Assembly: GCA_025769875.1 (NCBI GenBank)
Contig: JAGFNK010000784.1
Coordinates: 1 to 21,884 of the forward strand
DNA: 21,884 bases
Origin: Russula earlei
Taxonomy: Eukaryota > Basidiomycota > Agaricomycetes > Russulales > Russulaceae
Direction: 5' to 3'
Part shown: positions 1 to 8,793 of the stretch, piece after piece
Layout of the letters: each line of letters opens with the position of its first letter
Position numbering within the stretch: the first letter of the stretch is position 1
Notes under the pieces: model-generated
Told to the model about the DNA's origin: nothing
The model's input: only the letters and a program-made list of their open reading frames with translations
The model's database searches: none
Position numbers and translations under genes: made by a program

Positions 1-626
1 GCTCTCACTTTGTTCCGCGGCGTTCACGAGTACTTGGAGGACCTACTGGCCCAAATCGAGGTTCCCTTTCTTAAATCACTCCAATAAGATTCTTCGTGGT
101 CCCCGACTTTGTCCTCCCACAACTCCACCGGTTGATCAATCACACAGAATCGTTCGAGACATGCAACAGAGCAACTGTGTGCACTGTCCCTTTTAGAAAT
201 GCAATCCAATTTTCCATGTACCTCCTCGGAACTTCTCTCTTGTTGGAAATCAGGTGCAGAGCGTTGGATTCGCACCTTCCATCGCTGGCCCAGGTCTGCA
301 CCTCAACCTTTCCCCTCCTCTCCAATTTGAAACTACTCGACATCGTGGACGATGTCCCTCACTCACACTGGACAGATGACATGGATATCACACAATGGCT
401 GGAACTCCTGGACCCGTTCATTGCCGTGAAGGATCTGCGCTTATCCCATCGAGTGGCGCCACATGTCTGCCGAGTGCTCGCGAAAGAAAGACCAAGAGAC
501 GTCTTACCCGCGCTACAAACATTTTTTAAGGACCTCGAGTCATTGGAATCCATTCCATATATACTGAGATTCGTCGCCGCGCGAAAACGTTCTGGTCACC
601 CTGTGGCTGTCCACCGTTGGGGATAG
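1..626 (+). pseudogene. F-box/LRR-like protein, C-terminal part, frameshifted
   Basis: This is the 3' end of a gene whose start lies left of the window. Frame 1 reads HEYLEDLLAQIEVPFLKSLQ up to a TAA at 85-87. Frame 3 then continues without a break as IRFFVVPDFVLPQLHRLINH and on to a TAG at 624-626. The join needs one lost base near 84-88. Leu/Pro periodicity, the D-I-T-Q-W-L-E-L-L-D-P-F segment and the ending RFVAARKRSGHPVAVHRW resemble the C-terminal region of the large agaricomycete F-box/LRR-like family, thought to be substrate receptors of SCF ubiquitin ligases. The F-box itself would be near the N-terminus and is not in the window. The family call is by overall resemblance rather than a diagnostic motif. 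A true frameshift and an assembly error cannot be told apart here. An intron is unlikely because no GT...AG of usable size lies at the junction. Confidence 0.6.
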
Positions 627-1369
627 GACATATGCACCATTGATGAGTTCTTTATGCTCCCTATCTAATTACCATCTGATATCATTTGCCTTCTGTGCCA
701 TTGTTATTACCTGACTCCAAGCACCCTTGTTGCTGTACCATTACTCAGATCTCATCTTTTGAATCCAATGCAGAACACAGTTCTCGTTATGGAACACTCA
801 TCCGTTGAAGTTTCTTCTTCCCTTGTTAATTCTTAACAATGGCACGCGGTTCTTGAGGCGCTTACACGCAAGGATCAAATCGAATATGAGTGCCGGTGTG
901 ATACACTCGGCAATACATCCACATTGACCTCCGAATCTATCACCGATTGCAATGCCTCGATAAAGTATCCCACTATGAGTAACAAAGCCAGGGCAAAGGT
1001 TATGGAGACTGAAGGAACACGCGAGATGGTTCGCTCTACGCTTGAGGGAAAAGTGAATGACCATCCAATGCGGTGATGCCCCCGGAGGCCAGGGCAACAC
1101 AATGGGCACCGCGAAGGCCAACCTGCCTGTGACCCACTTTTCAGCGTGGGGAGCAGCGAGAAACGGCGAGAACGACATATTGTGGAGAAATGAGGGGACG
1201 AAGCAAAGGGGGGGGAAACGAATGTGAGGATCTGTGCTCCCATGCTGCAGCATGGTGCAGACCATACAAGCATGACTAGGCGTCCGACACGCAGGGCGTA
1301 TGGTCTCGAGCGTTGGGCCGCAGAGTCCCTCGTTGCGATGTGAGTGCTGATAGTTCCCCAGGCTTGACC
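627..1369. other. intergenic stretch, no gene supported
   Basis: Only weak overlapping minus-strand ORFs occur (798-1265 and 875-1273), in competing frames with no recognisable domain. A perfect 16-bp palindrome, CCATGCTGCAGCATGG, lies at 1240-1255. The stretch ends at the copia insertion site. Confidence 0.6.
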
Positions 1370-1374
1370 CGTTC
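1370..1374. repeat. target-site duplication CGTTC, left copy
   Basis: The five bases immediately left of the copia element are CGTTC. The five immediately right of it (7392-7396) are also CGTTC. This fixes both element ends and shows the insertion was by integrase. Confidence 0.93.
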
Positions 1375-1557
1375 TATTGAGCTCAGAAGTTGATGAATGG
1401 GAGATAAAGGTATATTTGAGATGGATTTGTACGTGTGTCTAATGTATCTTATATACAACAGTATGGAATGTATGAAGTAAGGTTAGCATGATGTCAGGCA
1501 TTGTAATATGATGTCACACTAACTACCAGATGTTGTAGTAATGCCCAAGATCTAATA
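1375..1557 (-). repeat. copia 3' LTR (183 bp)
   Basis: It aligns over its whole length with 7208-7391. Differences include single-base and 2-bp indels near 1380-1412, a 4-base indel near 1530 and several substitutions. Read on the minus strand it begins TATTAGATCTTGGGC and ends GAGCTCAATA. It lies just downstream of the polypurine tract. Confidence 0.93.
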
Positions 1558-1567
1558 CTCCCCTCAA
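1558..1567 (-). promoter_or_regulatory. copia polypurine tract
   Basis: On the minus strand TTGAGGGGAG abuts the 3' LTR. It is the expected plus-strand primer left by RNase H during reverse transcription and independently fixes the inner LTR edge. Confidence 0.85.
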
Positions 1568-3086
1568 CAATCGGAGGGTGAGAACCCCTGAGATGGTGTA
1601 CTTTCGCAATGTCAAGTCTGTTCCCCATGAAGACCAAGGAGTAGGTGTAAACGAGTGAAGTCCGGGTTGACAAAGAGAGTTTGGTGAAGATGTTGGCAAT
1701 GTTGGTCTTTGGTCGGGACTTGAGCAATGGAGATGTCACCTCGAGCACCTGTTCTCTGACATAATGGTACTTGACGCAAATGTTGTTTCACATGTGAATG
1801 CCACACTGATCTTCAGCAAGTTTCGATGCCATGTCATTATCGCAGTAGATGGTTGTGGGGGTAGACTGGGTTGAATTGAGTTTGGGAGAGAACTGCTGTT
1901 GGAAGAGATCGCCTCATGGGCTGCATTGTGCAATGCGATGTACTCCACATAACAGGAGCTGTCGGCCAACCGTCCATTGCTTCCTCCGTGAGGACCAAGA
2001 TATGCAACCTGAACCTAGATGGAAACAATACCCAGTGGTAGACCGACTAGTGTCCATGCAGTTGGCAAAGTCGGAGTCAGAGTGACTGACTAGGGTGATG
2101 GGATGCGAGCCACCCAGTGTGAGCAACAATGTCCGTGTTCCCTTAAGGTAACAAAGGACGTGGATGGCGGCAGACCAATGGTCTTGGTTGTAGCAGTCCA
2201 TGAAGGAGGCCAGTTTGGATACAGCAAAGGCAATGTTGGGATGAGTGGCATTTGTGATGTAGATGAGGTTGCCAATGAGTGCGGGGTATGGGGTGGTATT
2301 ACACCAGGTGAGGATGTCTGGTGTGATGGGTACGGATTTGTCATTGTGCTGGAGGCGGAGGCCGGGGATCATAGGGAGGTCCACTGGGTGAGCATTGGAT
2401 TGTCCAAATTGGTGTACAACATGGTCAATGAAGGCAGACTGGCAGCGTGAAATAGATTTAGTGGTGTGGTTGCAAGTAACAGCAATGCCGAGGGTGAATT
2501 TGATGGGGCCAAGGTCTGAGATTTCCCAGTGCAAGTGTAGTAAGGCTTTGAACACATTGTGTTTGGATTCAGAGGAAGCACAGGAGATGATGTCATCAAC
2601 GTGGATGACAAAGATGATAGTGCCTGATTGAGTCCGATGGGAATGGACACACCACTCACAAGGGAGATGTTTGAACCCCCAATCCTCTGCCGCTTTGTTG
2701 AATGTCTGATTCCAAATCCTGCTGGCTTGCTTCATGCCATAGATGCCCTTCATTAGTTTCATGACCCAGTTTTGTTTTCCTGGGGTTTCGAAACTGGATG
2801 GTTGTTTCATGAACATGATCTTGTTAGGTGGTAGAACACCGTGAAGGAAAGCAGTTTTTATGTCGAATTGTTGAATGTCCCAGGCAAGGGAAGTGGCAAT
2901 ATGGAGGAGCATGTGAAGTGATTCAGGACATGCTGTGGGGGCAGTTGTCTTTGCATAGTCCAGGCTGTACTGCTGTGCATAACCTTTGACAACATAGTGG
3001 ACCTTGTAACAAGTGATGTTGCCAAGGTTGTCGCATTTACGTTTGCAAATGAGTTTGCCACAGAGGGGCAGAGGTGTGAAGGTACC
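1568..3086 (-). pseudogene. copia pol: reverse transcriptase and RNase H, frameshifted at the 3' end
   Basis: The frame is open from about 3086 down to 1914 (roughly 390 codons). It reads GKLICKRKCDNLGN, then YAKTTAPTACPESLHMLLHI, then QQFDIKTAFLHG with the first catalytic Asp, YGMKQASRIWN, and FVIHVDDIIS with the catalytic Asp pair near 2592-2597. RNase H begins at SHSDSDFANCMDTSRSTTGY (first acidic residue near 2078). Near 1960 the frame shifts to ADSSCYVEYIALHNAAHEAI, which supplies the second acidic residue, and it shifts again before the typical copia tail IANIFTKLSLSTRTSL near 1650-1700. The RT core is the best-preserved part of the element and its catalytic residues are present. RNase H is broken. 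Confidence 0.93.
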
Positions 3087-4377
3087 TCAGAGCGTGGGAC
3101 CAGGACAAAAACTTGGAGGTCTTCCAAGCTTTTAATCTCATCCTGAGCGCCGGCAATCCAGAGCTCACGCTCCGGTGAGGAGAGGGCATCAGACCAAGAA
3201 GGTTTGTCATCCAGTATAGTGTCCACAGTCCCTTCATGGATGGAGGCAAAAGCATGGGGTAGCATATGAAAGGAATCGTCAATGGTGAGGGGAAATAGCA
3301 TGTGCGTATCACGAAAATGAGAATACTCAGAGAGGAAGGAATATAGTAGTGTATCAGTAGGTAAAGGATGTGTAGGTGATGATGTCTGGGTCAGTATGGT
3401 ATTGTACATAGGAAGGTTGACTAAGTGAGGAATTGGGTTTGTATGAAGGTTTTGGAGAGCAGGTAAGCATTGTATCGCTGAGCGGTTTCTGTCATGAAGG
3501 GCAGTCGAGCCCATTGTTTGTGAGCGTGGCGAGATTGTGGGTGCCAGAATGCAGCTAGAACAATGGATGGCAGGAGTGGGGCTGTGGTTGTTACATGTAG
3601 CTGAAGTTACAGTCATATTTGGGGTAGAGGAGAGGTGGCAGGGAATGGTAGGATAAGGTTGTAAGTGATGAGCTTTGCAGGGGAGTTTGGTGGTTCTAAG
3701 GTATTATGTGGCGGAGGTGATGTTGAAAATAGGTAAGGTATGTGCCATGTATTGGATGTAAAGGGGTGGTGAGGAAGGGAAGTGTTATCAGGCATGGAAG
3801 AAGAAGAGTGATCGGACGGGTCAGGGACGGAGGGAGAAGTGTGTATTGGATGGTAATGTAACATTAGGTAAAGGGTGGGGAGTGGGTGGAGATAAAGTAA
3901 GAACTGGTATAGAAGATGGAAGTGGAAGTGTGGTGGGGAGTAGTTTTGTTGGGGGTTATAATTGTTTGTTGAGGGATTGATGTTTGAAGTGGGGAGACAG
4001 AAGTCAGCATGTATCAAAGGTTGTGGAAGGGGGGGGGGTGTTGCACAGCTTGGGGAGGCTGCTTGAGGGGCAGGTTCTAGTTGGATGGGAATTTCATCCC
4101 AGGTCGGTGCCTTATCGTTAATCAGTATTTCATTTCGGGTAAAGGGAAGATGCAGTAGCATCGAGGTGCTCAATAAAGGTAACATGGAAGGAATTGAATA
4201 TGTGATTCATATACCTGTCCCATAGGCAATATGCCTTGGCATTCGGAGCATACCTGATGAGAATGCACTCAGTGGAGTGTTGAAGAATTTTAGCTTGTTT
4301 CCCTGGGATCAGTGTGAAACAGCCTCACGCAGGTGTGAATGGATGGCTTGTGACCAAAACCAACTTTGAAAGGTGTT
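3087..4377 (-). pseudogene. copia pol: post-integrase region, linker and RT N-terminus, broken
   Basis: Several frames together give the conserved copia sequence between integrase and RT. One frame reads KTPFKVGFGHKPSIHTCVRL (about 4310-4380). Another reads IPGKQAKILQHSTECILIRY followed by KAYCLWDRYMNHIFNSFHV (about 4140-4310), the familiar post-integrase block. A Pro/Ser/His-rich linker without domains covers about 3613-4130. The next frame carries the RT entry motif PSWSDALSSPERELWIAGAQ and then EIKSLEDLQVFVLVPRSEVP (about 3080-3200). At least three frame changes occur, and no continuous product is possible. Confidence 0.85.
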
Positions 4378-4912
4378 TTAACCATTAAGGGTTTTTGATG
4401 CAGTAAGGGTGGTGAGGTAATCTGTGGTAGCGTTAAACTCATCCCAAAAGTTGGGGGGTGCAGCACAAGCAAGGTGCATGCTGTGTGCTTTGTTCATTAT
4501 TGTACGATGAAGGCGTTCATCTCGTCCATTTTGGAGGGAAGTGTAGGGGGTGGGTTCTAAGGTGCTGAATGCCCAGGTGAGAGCACCATGCGGAGAAGTG
4601 GTTGGAGATGAGTTCTCCATTGTCCGAGATGATGTATGTCACACAGAGGTTGGATTGATTTTCAACTGCACGCTGCCATTTGTCGAGTTTCACAGTGGCA
4701 GTGTTTTTTGTTGGAAGAGGAATTGTCCATATGTAACTGGAGAAATCATCGATTATATTTATTGAGTATCGACAACTGGAACATGACAAAATGGACATTG
4801 GCCCTGTGAGGTCAACATGAATGTGTTCGAGGCAGTGGGTTGCTTTAGGGGCCTTCACGTGTTTTTGGCACAGGGGGAATGAGTCTGTTTTCCAAGAATG
4901 CAGTGTTGGCAT
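4378..4912 (-). pseudogene. copia integrase catalytic core (DDE), frameshifted
   Basis: One frame (4517-4912) gives the first catalytic Asp in HIHVDLTGPMS and the second in YIISDNGELIS. A shift near 4545 moves to the frame of 4378-4620, which gives LQNGRDERLHRTIMNKAHSM with the catalytic Glu in GRDERLHRTIM, followed by PPNFWDEFNATTDYL. Together these form the DD35E set of a retroviral-type integrase (rve). The domain joins the protease/zinc-binding part by another shift near 4870-4890. A TAA ends the second frame at 4378. Confidence 0.9.
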
Positions 4913-5607
4913 TTTGGTGGCAAGTGTGACAAGTTAATGGTCATACCATCGATGCAGTGCAACTGTGCCATGTCCAGGACCATGTGGAAATTGCAGTGTC
5001 CAAGACGCCTGTGCCATGTGTCGATATCAGGGATGCAATGGGAAACGAGTGTGCAATGCACCTTTAGGGTGTTGATTTCGTACAGATTGTGTCTGGGCAA
5101 AAGGAGGCCTGAGAAAACAGTGACACCTGTTTTGTCAGTTACCCAGCAGCAGTTACAGTCGAAATGCATGGTGTAATTCCCAGCACAGTTTAATGATTGA
5201 TGGAAAGTAAACGGACAGCAAGCACTTGGGATGTTTAAAAATGTTATTGAGGCATATAACAGTGTTACCATCTGTCTCAAATTCAATGTCTCCAACACCA
5301 GTGGCTTGGACTTGCAATCCACCAAGTCCGTGATGGGGCATGGGGGTGTTGGTTGCAATGAGACGAAGTCTGAGCGGCAAGGTGAAATATGGCATGTAGC
5401 GCCTGTGTCAAGGATAAAAGGAATTTGGGCGAGGGCAGGGGGTTTAAAGCTGATTGATGTGGGAACTGAAACAGAGGAAGTCATGCCTGCAATGGTGTGG
5501 AGAGACCAATCAATAGATGTGGTATGCATAGTGGGAGTTTTGATGGCAATGAAGGTGTGGTACTTGAAGTCATTGCCAGCTGAAAGAGGAAGGGGGGTCG
5601 GGGGCAC
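4855..5607 (-). pseudogene. copia protease and integrase zinc-binding domain
   Basis: The protease active-site motif PFILDTGATCHISP has its catalytic Asp near 5407-5409. Downstream, TWHRRLGHCNFH and CQHCILGKQ make the HHCC zinc site of the integrase N-terminus (GAG_pre-integrs). Between them the native frame switches away and back. The usual copia sequence appears in another frame as GLGGLQVQATGVGDIEFETD and CLNNIFKHPKCLLSVYF (about 5220-5330), so two compensating indels are present. A further indel in the C-rich run near 5595-5605 separates this frame from gag. Confidence 0.9.
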
Positions 5608-6566
5608 ATCGGTGAAGGAGAGGGATAGTAAGAGATGCCATTGATGGTGACGGAGGGCAAACTGGTATTGGAGGGAGGAGCAGAATCATCAGTGGGGGAA
5701 GTGATGTGTGCCGCATGCAGAATTGTTCGGTTTTTGGAGTCATTTGTCTTCGAGAAGAAGAGCTGCTGGGCCACCCTTGCCTCTTTGACAGAGCATCCAG
5801 CCATTTTTCCACCAGGGCTTATGCAGAAATTAGTGAGGTGTCCCTCCTTTTTGCAATGAGTACAGTACGCCCATTTTCATGTAGTGGTTGTGGGGAAAGC
5901 AGAAGCCGCAGTTAAAGGCATAATGGCTGTGGGGAGAGTGGAAGGGGTAGTTGCATTTTGCGCATTGCGCTTCTTGATAAGGGCATCCTTGCTCTGGATG
6001 CGTTGGATAAGGGTAGCTGAGGAAAAATGGGGCTCGACAGAGAGAGATTGAATCTGAGATTGTAGGTAGTGAAAGTTGTCACTGAGGGAATTGAGTATGA
6101 AGACGGAGAGTAGTTTGTTGGTGTCAATGGGACCCATGTTTGCAATCTGCTTGTGCGGGTGACAGATGTTGGAGAGGGTGGAAAGCAGGGGGCCATCTGG
6201 GAGGAAATGTATATCAAGAACATTCTTGATAGCGAGCATCTGGGCATACAAACCGAGTTTTTCATGTTGCTCTTTAAGGGCTTCAAAGATCTCGTGGGAA
6301 GTTGCGTTAGTGACTTTTTCACCCAAGAACTCATACTCAATGGTGTCAATGTGACGTAAAATGAATGAGTGCAAGGAATTGTTGTTATTACACCAAATCC
6401 AATGCACTTTTGACTGAGTCTGGGCATCTGGGCGTGGTAACAAACCTTCAAGCCATTGTCGAAAACCTTGACCTTGTACCACAAGGTCTAGCCGTTTGCT
6501 CCACTCTGACCAGTTAGACTTATCAAGGTTGAGAGTGAGATCTGCAGGCCATGTGTTATCAGACAT
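5481..6566 (-). pseudogene. copia gag with CCHC zinc knuckle, one in-frame TGA
   Basis: An ATG at 6566 opens MSDNTWPADLTLNLDKSNWS, the start of the UBN2/DUF4219-type Gag of copia elements. The body continues with KRLDLVVQGQGFRQWLEG to codon 229. A single TGA (5877-5879) interrupts, and the same frame then continues KWAYCTHCKKEGHLTNFC, a perfect CX2CX4HX4C knuckle at 5823-5864, down to a stop at 5481. The knuckle lying in frame past the TGA shows this is one broken Gag of about 360 residues. The TGA sits where CGA (Arg) would fit. The protease frame is offset from this one at the C-tract near 5600. Gag would package the element RNA. Confidence 0.92.
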
Positions 6567-6606
6567 GAATCATTCTGCGAGGGTGATGTCCATGTTCACT
6601 GGATTG

Positions 6607-7190
6607 TCATTGGGGAGGGGGGTGGAAGAAGGAGTAACAGGGGTATGATGGTTTTGATAATGGGGAAAAGAGTTGACAATTGATAAAAGGGAGACTGTGT
6701 TGACAGGGACAATTGACAAGTGATGTGTGACAGTGACAGAGACAACATGAGAATTTAACTATACTCTTCGTGTTGGCAGGGACAATTGAAAAGGGGGTGT
6801 GTGACAGTGATGAAAAGGATGCAAGGGTTGATGGAAGAAGGACATTAATGGGGACAATTGACAAGTGAGGGTTGACAGAGATAAGAGGTGACAGTGATGA
6901 ACAGGATGTGAGAGTTGACGGAAGGAGGACGTAGATGAGCTGGCATGGACGCCAGGGAGACAAGAAAAGTGACAGAGACAAGTGTGACAGAGAGAAGGGT
7001 TGACAGTTGACAGGAGAGGGATGTGCCCAACAAGTGTGGCAGAGAGAAGGGATGACAGTTGACAGGAGATGGATGTGGCCAACTGGCAGGGGCATCAGGA
7101 AGGGGAGAAAAGTGATAGAAAGGCGAGAAAAAGTGACAGAGACAAGTGTTGACAATTGTCAGAAAAGGATGTGGCAGGTTCAAGATTACA
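6607..7190 (-). repeat. copia 5' leader built of degenerate tandem repeats
   Basis: The region between primer site and gag holds no domain-bearing ORF. Two adjacent 52-bp units (6979-7030 and 7031-7082) are close to identical. Looser copies starting with GACAATTGA recur at 6675, 6708, 6781 and 6853, and TGACAATTGTCA at 7150-7161 is a perfect 12-bp palindrome. GACAGAGA and GTTGACAG motifs repeat throughout. The long Pro/Ser/Leu/His minus-strand ORFs here reflect the repeats, not a gene. Confidence 0.75.
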
Positions 7191-7193
7191 GCT

Positions 7194-7207
7194 CAGGGCC
7201 CATAACC
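7194..7207 (-). promoter_or_regulatory. copia primer-binding site, internal initiator tRNA-Met type
   Basis: Read on the minus strand, GGTTATGGGCCCTG lies directly after the 5' LTR. It is complementary to the anticodon stem-loop of initiator tRNA-Met (CAGGGCCCATAACC, containing the CAU anticodon). Drosophila copia uses the same site (GGTTATGGGCCCAG), and yeast Ty5 is also primed by a half-tRNA. Confidence 0.85.
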
Positions 7208-7391
7208 TATTGGAGCTCAGAAGTTGATGAGATGGGAGATAAAGGGATATATTTGAGATGGATTTGTACATGTGTTCTAATGTATCTTATATATGACAGT
7301 ATGGAATGTATGAAGTAAGGTTAGCATGATGTCAGGCATTGTAATATGATGTCACACTAGCAGACATTGTAGTAATGCCCAAGATCTAATA
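7208..7391 (-). repeat. copia 5' LTR (184 bp)
   Basis: This is the partner of the LTR at 1375-1557, next to the primer-binding site on its inner side and to CGTTC (7392-7396) on its outer side. It is very short for an LTR. No clear TATA box was identified on the minus strand. Confidence 0.93.
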
Positions 7392-7396
7392 CGTTC
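7392..7396. repeat. target-site duplication CGTTC, right copy
   Basis: It is identical to 1370-1374 on the other side of the copia element. Confidence 0.93.
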
Positions 7397-7443
7397 TTAT
7401 TTCAACATGGCCCCTCACTCACGTTTTGGTTCTCCCCTCTGAC

Positions 7444-7728
7444 ATGGTTGATGTTTTGGCAAGAGTGGATCATAACTGTTCATCTCACGATGGAGGCAGA
7501 TCCATCTACTTTGTGTGATGCCAGTGGCAGGTGGAGATTGGCATTGGCTTTGACAATGACAACAACCCAAAAGAGAGATGCCCACCCTTTGATCTGCTGC
7601 CTATGATCACCTGCTCATCCATGGCACATGTGAATACACTTGACATCAAGGAAGCATCTTGTGAAGTTATTGTCTGGGCAGGTGATCGGCTCACTGGCAT
7701 GGTGCCTAGGTTTCGTGGAGTCGAGTAG
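7444..7728 (+). pseudogene. unrecognised coding remnant with one in-frame TGA
   Basis: One frame starts at ATG 7444 (MVDVLARVDHNCSSHDGGRS) and is interrupted by a single TGA at 7516-7518. It then continues QWQVEIGIGFDNDNNPKERC and LDIKEASCEVIVWAGDRLTG to a TAG at 7726-7728. Composition on both sides of the TGA is protein-like and differs from the low-complexity ORFs nearby. The family is not recognised. The frame is also open upstream to the copia boundary. It may be an exon of a host gene or a piece of an older transposon broken by the copia insertion. Confidence 0.35.
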
Positions 7729-8340
7729 TTATGCAATTATGGCCCAGCGCATCCGCCGCAGCTGCTGCTCCATGTGACAGTAAAGTAGGCATAAAGTTGA
7801 GATCTTCATCCTGAGGTATATAGCATCTTATGATTTTGCATGACTGTTGTAGCATCGTCCAGCCCTGATTGTCTTGCAAATGAGCACCCATGCTGTGCTG
7901 GATAGGGCTGCCAACCATACCATATACAGCTATGGCTGTACTCAATACAATATGTATGCGGCTACTATCCATACCATTACCTGTACCATCTGCTTCCACT
8001 TCAGCAGCCTATACAGTATGTTATGGGGTAGAAGATGGCCATAATACAGCATTATGGGTTATTACAGTCAAGAAAACTTTGATTAAACTCAATGAATGTC
8101 AATGATATCTGAGTCCAACTCTCTACAAATCCTTTTCTTCTGTCCCTCCCTTTTACATGGCTCTTTTCCTTCATCCACACCCTCCTTTTTCTTCCCCTCC
8201 CACCCATGTCTCATGATGATTTTCCATACCAGGGCTCTTACAGTGTCAACCTGAGCTTGGGTCAGGTCATCAGACTCCCAAATAGTGTTTTGCCCAGCCT
8301 GGCCTCAGGCTGCGAGTAGTGCTGTGCTTGGCCCAGCCTC
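7729..8340. other. no gene supported
   Basis: Only short ORFs without domain signatures occur here, for example 7890-8105. Pyrimidine-rich sequence lies at about 8120-8215. Nothing else was recognised. Confidence 0.5.
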
Positions 8341-8344
8341 AGGC

Positions 8345-8470
8345 CATGAGCCAGGCCAAGCCGAGCTGAAATAGGCTGGGCCGAGCCAGGCCAAAGTGAC
8401 GGCTTTTAAGGGCTTTGGCCCGGCCTATGATTTGAAAAGCTGGAGCTGGGCCGTCCAGGCCCCAGCTTGG
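8345..8470. repeat. GC-rich hairpin repeat, copy A
   Basis: Dense GCCNAGCC/GGCCAAAG motifs include the near-perfect inverted pair GCCAGGCCAAAG (8385-8396) and CTTTGGCCCGGC (8413-8424). The unit ends in ATTTGAAAAGCTGGAGCTGG. The same unit recurs at about 9728-9824 and 9862-9970. It precedes the same short coding start in both places. Confidence 0.7.
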
Positions 8471-8535
8471 ATCATTTGGGGTAATCATGCATTATCATCA
8501 AATTTGTATCTGCACCTCCCTCTCAACCTTCCCTT

Positions 8536-8793
8536 TTGCTCAAGTGCATGTACAATGTAAGCCTTGGTGGTCTATATTTCAATGTGCCCAATGCTCATTT
8601 TGCGTTGTCAACTTGCGCTCCTCCCCCTTCTGCATCCACAATGTCCACTCCCAAAACAGTCAAACAGCTTGTCAAGGATATCAGTGCTCTCTCTAGCTCT
8701 TTGTCAGATGCTGTACCCAGAGGATTTAAAGATGATAAAGTATGGTCTGTTCTTGTAAGGTATGTGAGTCTGTTGGCCGGGAAACTCACATGA
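8536..8793 (+). pseudogene. 5' fragment of an unknown duplicated gene, copy 1
   Basis: An ATG at 8641 opens MSTPKTVKQLVKDISALSSS, then LSDAVPRGFKDDKVWSV. Here similarity to copy 2 (10141-10520) stops, and unrelated sequence follows to a TGA at 8793. Within the shared 37 codons the copies differ at about 12 bases, giving six mostly conservative amino-acid changes. The frame is also open upstream to 8536, but the shared ATG in context ACAATGTCC is the better start. No domain is recognised. It is a truncated copy of whatever copy 2 represents, probably part of a transposon. Confidence 0.5.

Larger units (their letters stand above)
1375..7391 (-). mobile_element. Ty1/Copia LTR retrotransposon, full length, coding-dead
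   Basis: A 6017-bp element runs right to left: 5' LTR (7208-7391), primer site, leader, gag with a CCHC knuckle, protease (DTGA), integrase, RT (HVDD), RNase H, polypurine tract, 3' LTR (1375-1557). The order PR-IN-RT-RH identifies the Copia superfamily. A perfect 5-bp target duplication flanks it. One TGA in gag and at least six reading-frame shifts in pol mean it cannot encode a working polyprotein. The two LTRs differ by several substitutions and short indels, so the insertion is not recent. The LTR ends are TATT...AATA rather than the usual TG...CA. Confidence 0.95.

Noticed and set aside
798..1273. Two long minus-strand ORFs (155 and 132 codons).
   Set aside because: They overlap in different frames and show no domain, paralogue or coding-like composition.
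1849..5859. Plus-strand ORFs across the copia body, such as 2103-2450 and 5231-5644.
   Set aside because: They are antisense shadows of the gag-pol region, whose minus-strand frames carry clear RT, integrase, protease and Gag motifs.
6607..7183. Minus-strand ORFs up to 182 codons in the copia leader.
   Set aside because: They are Leu/Ser/Pro/His low-complexity products of the tandem repeats, lie before the gag ATG and are open in several frames at once.
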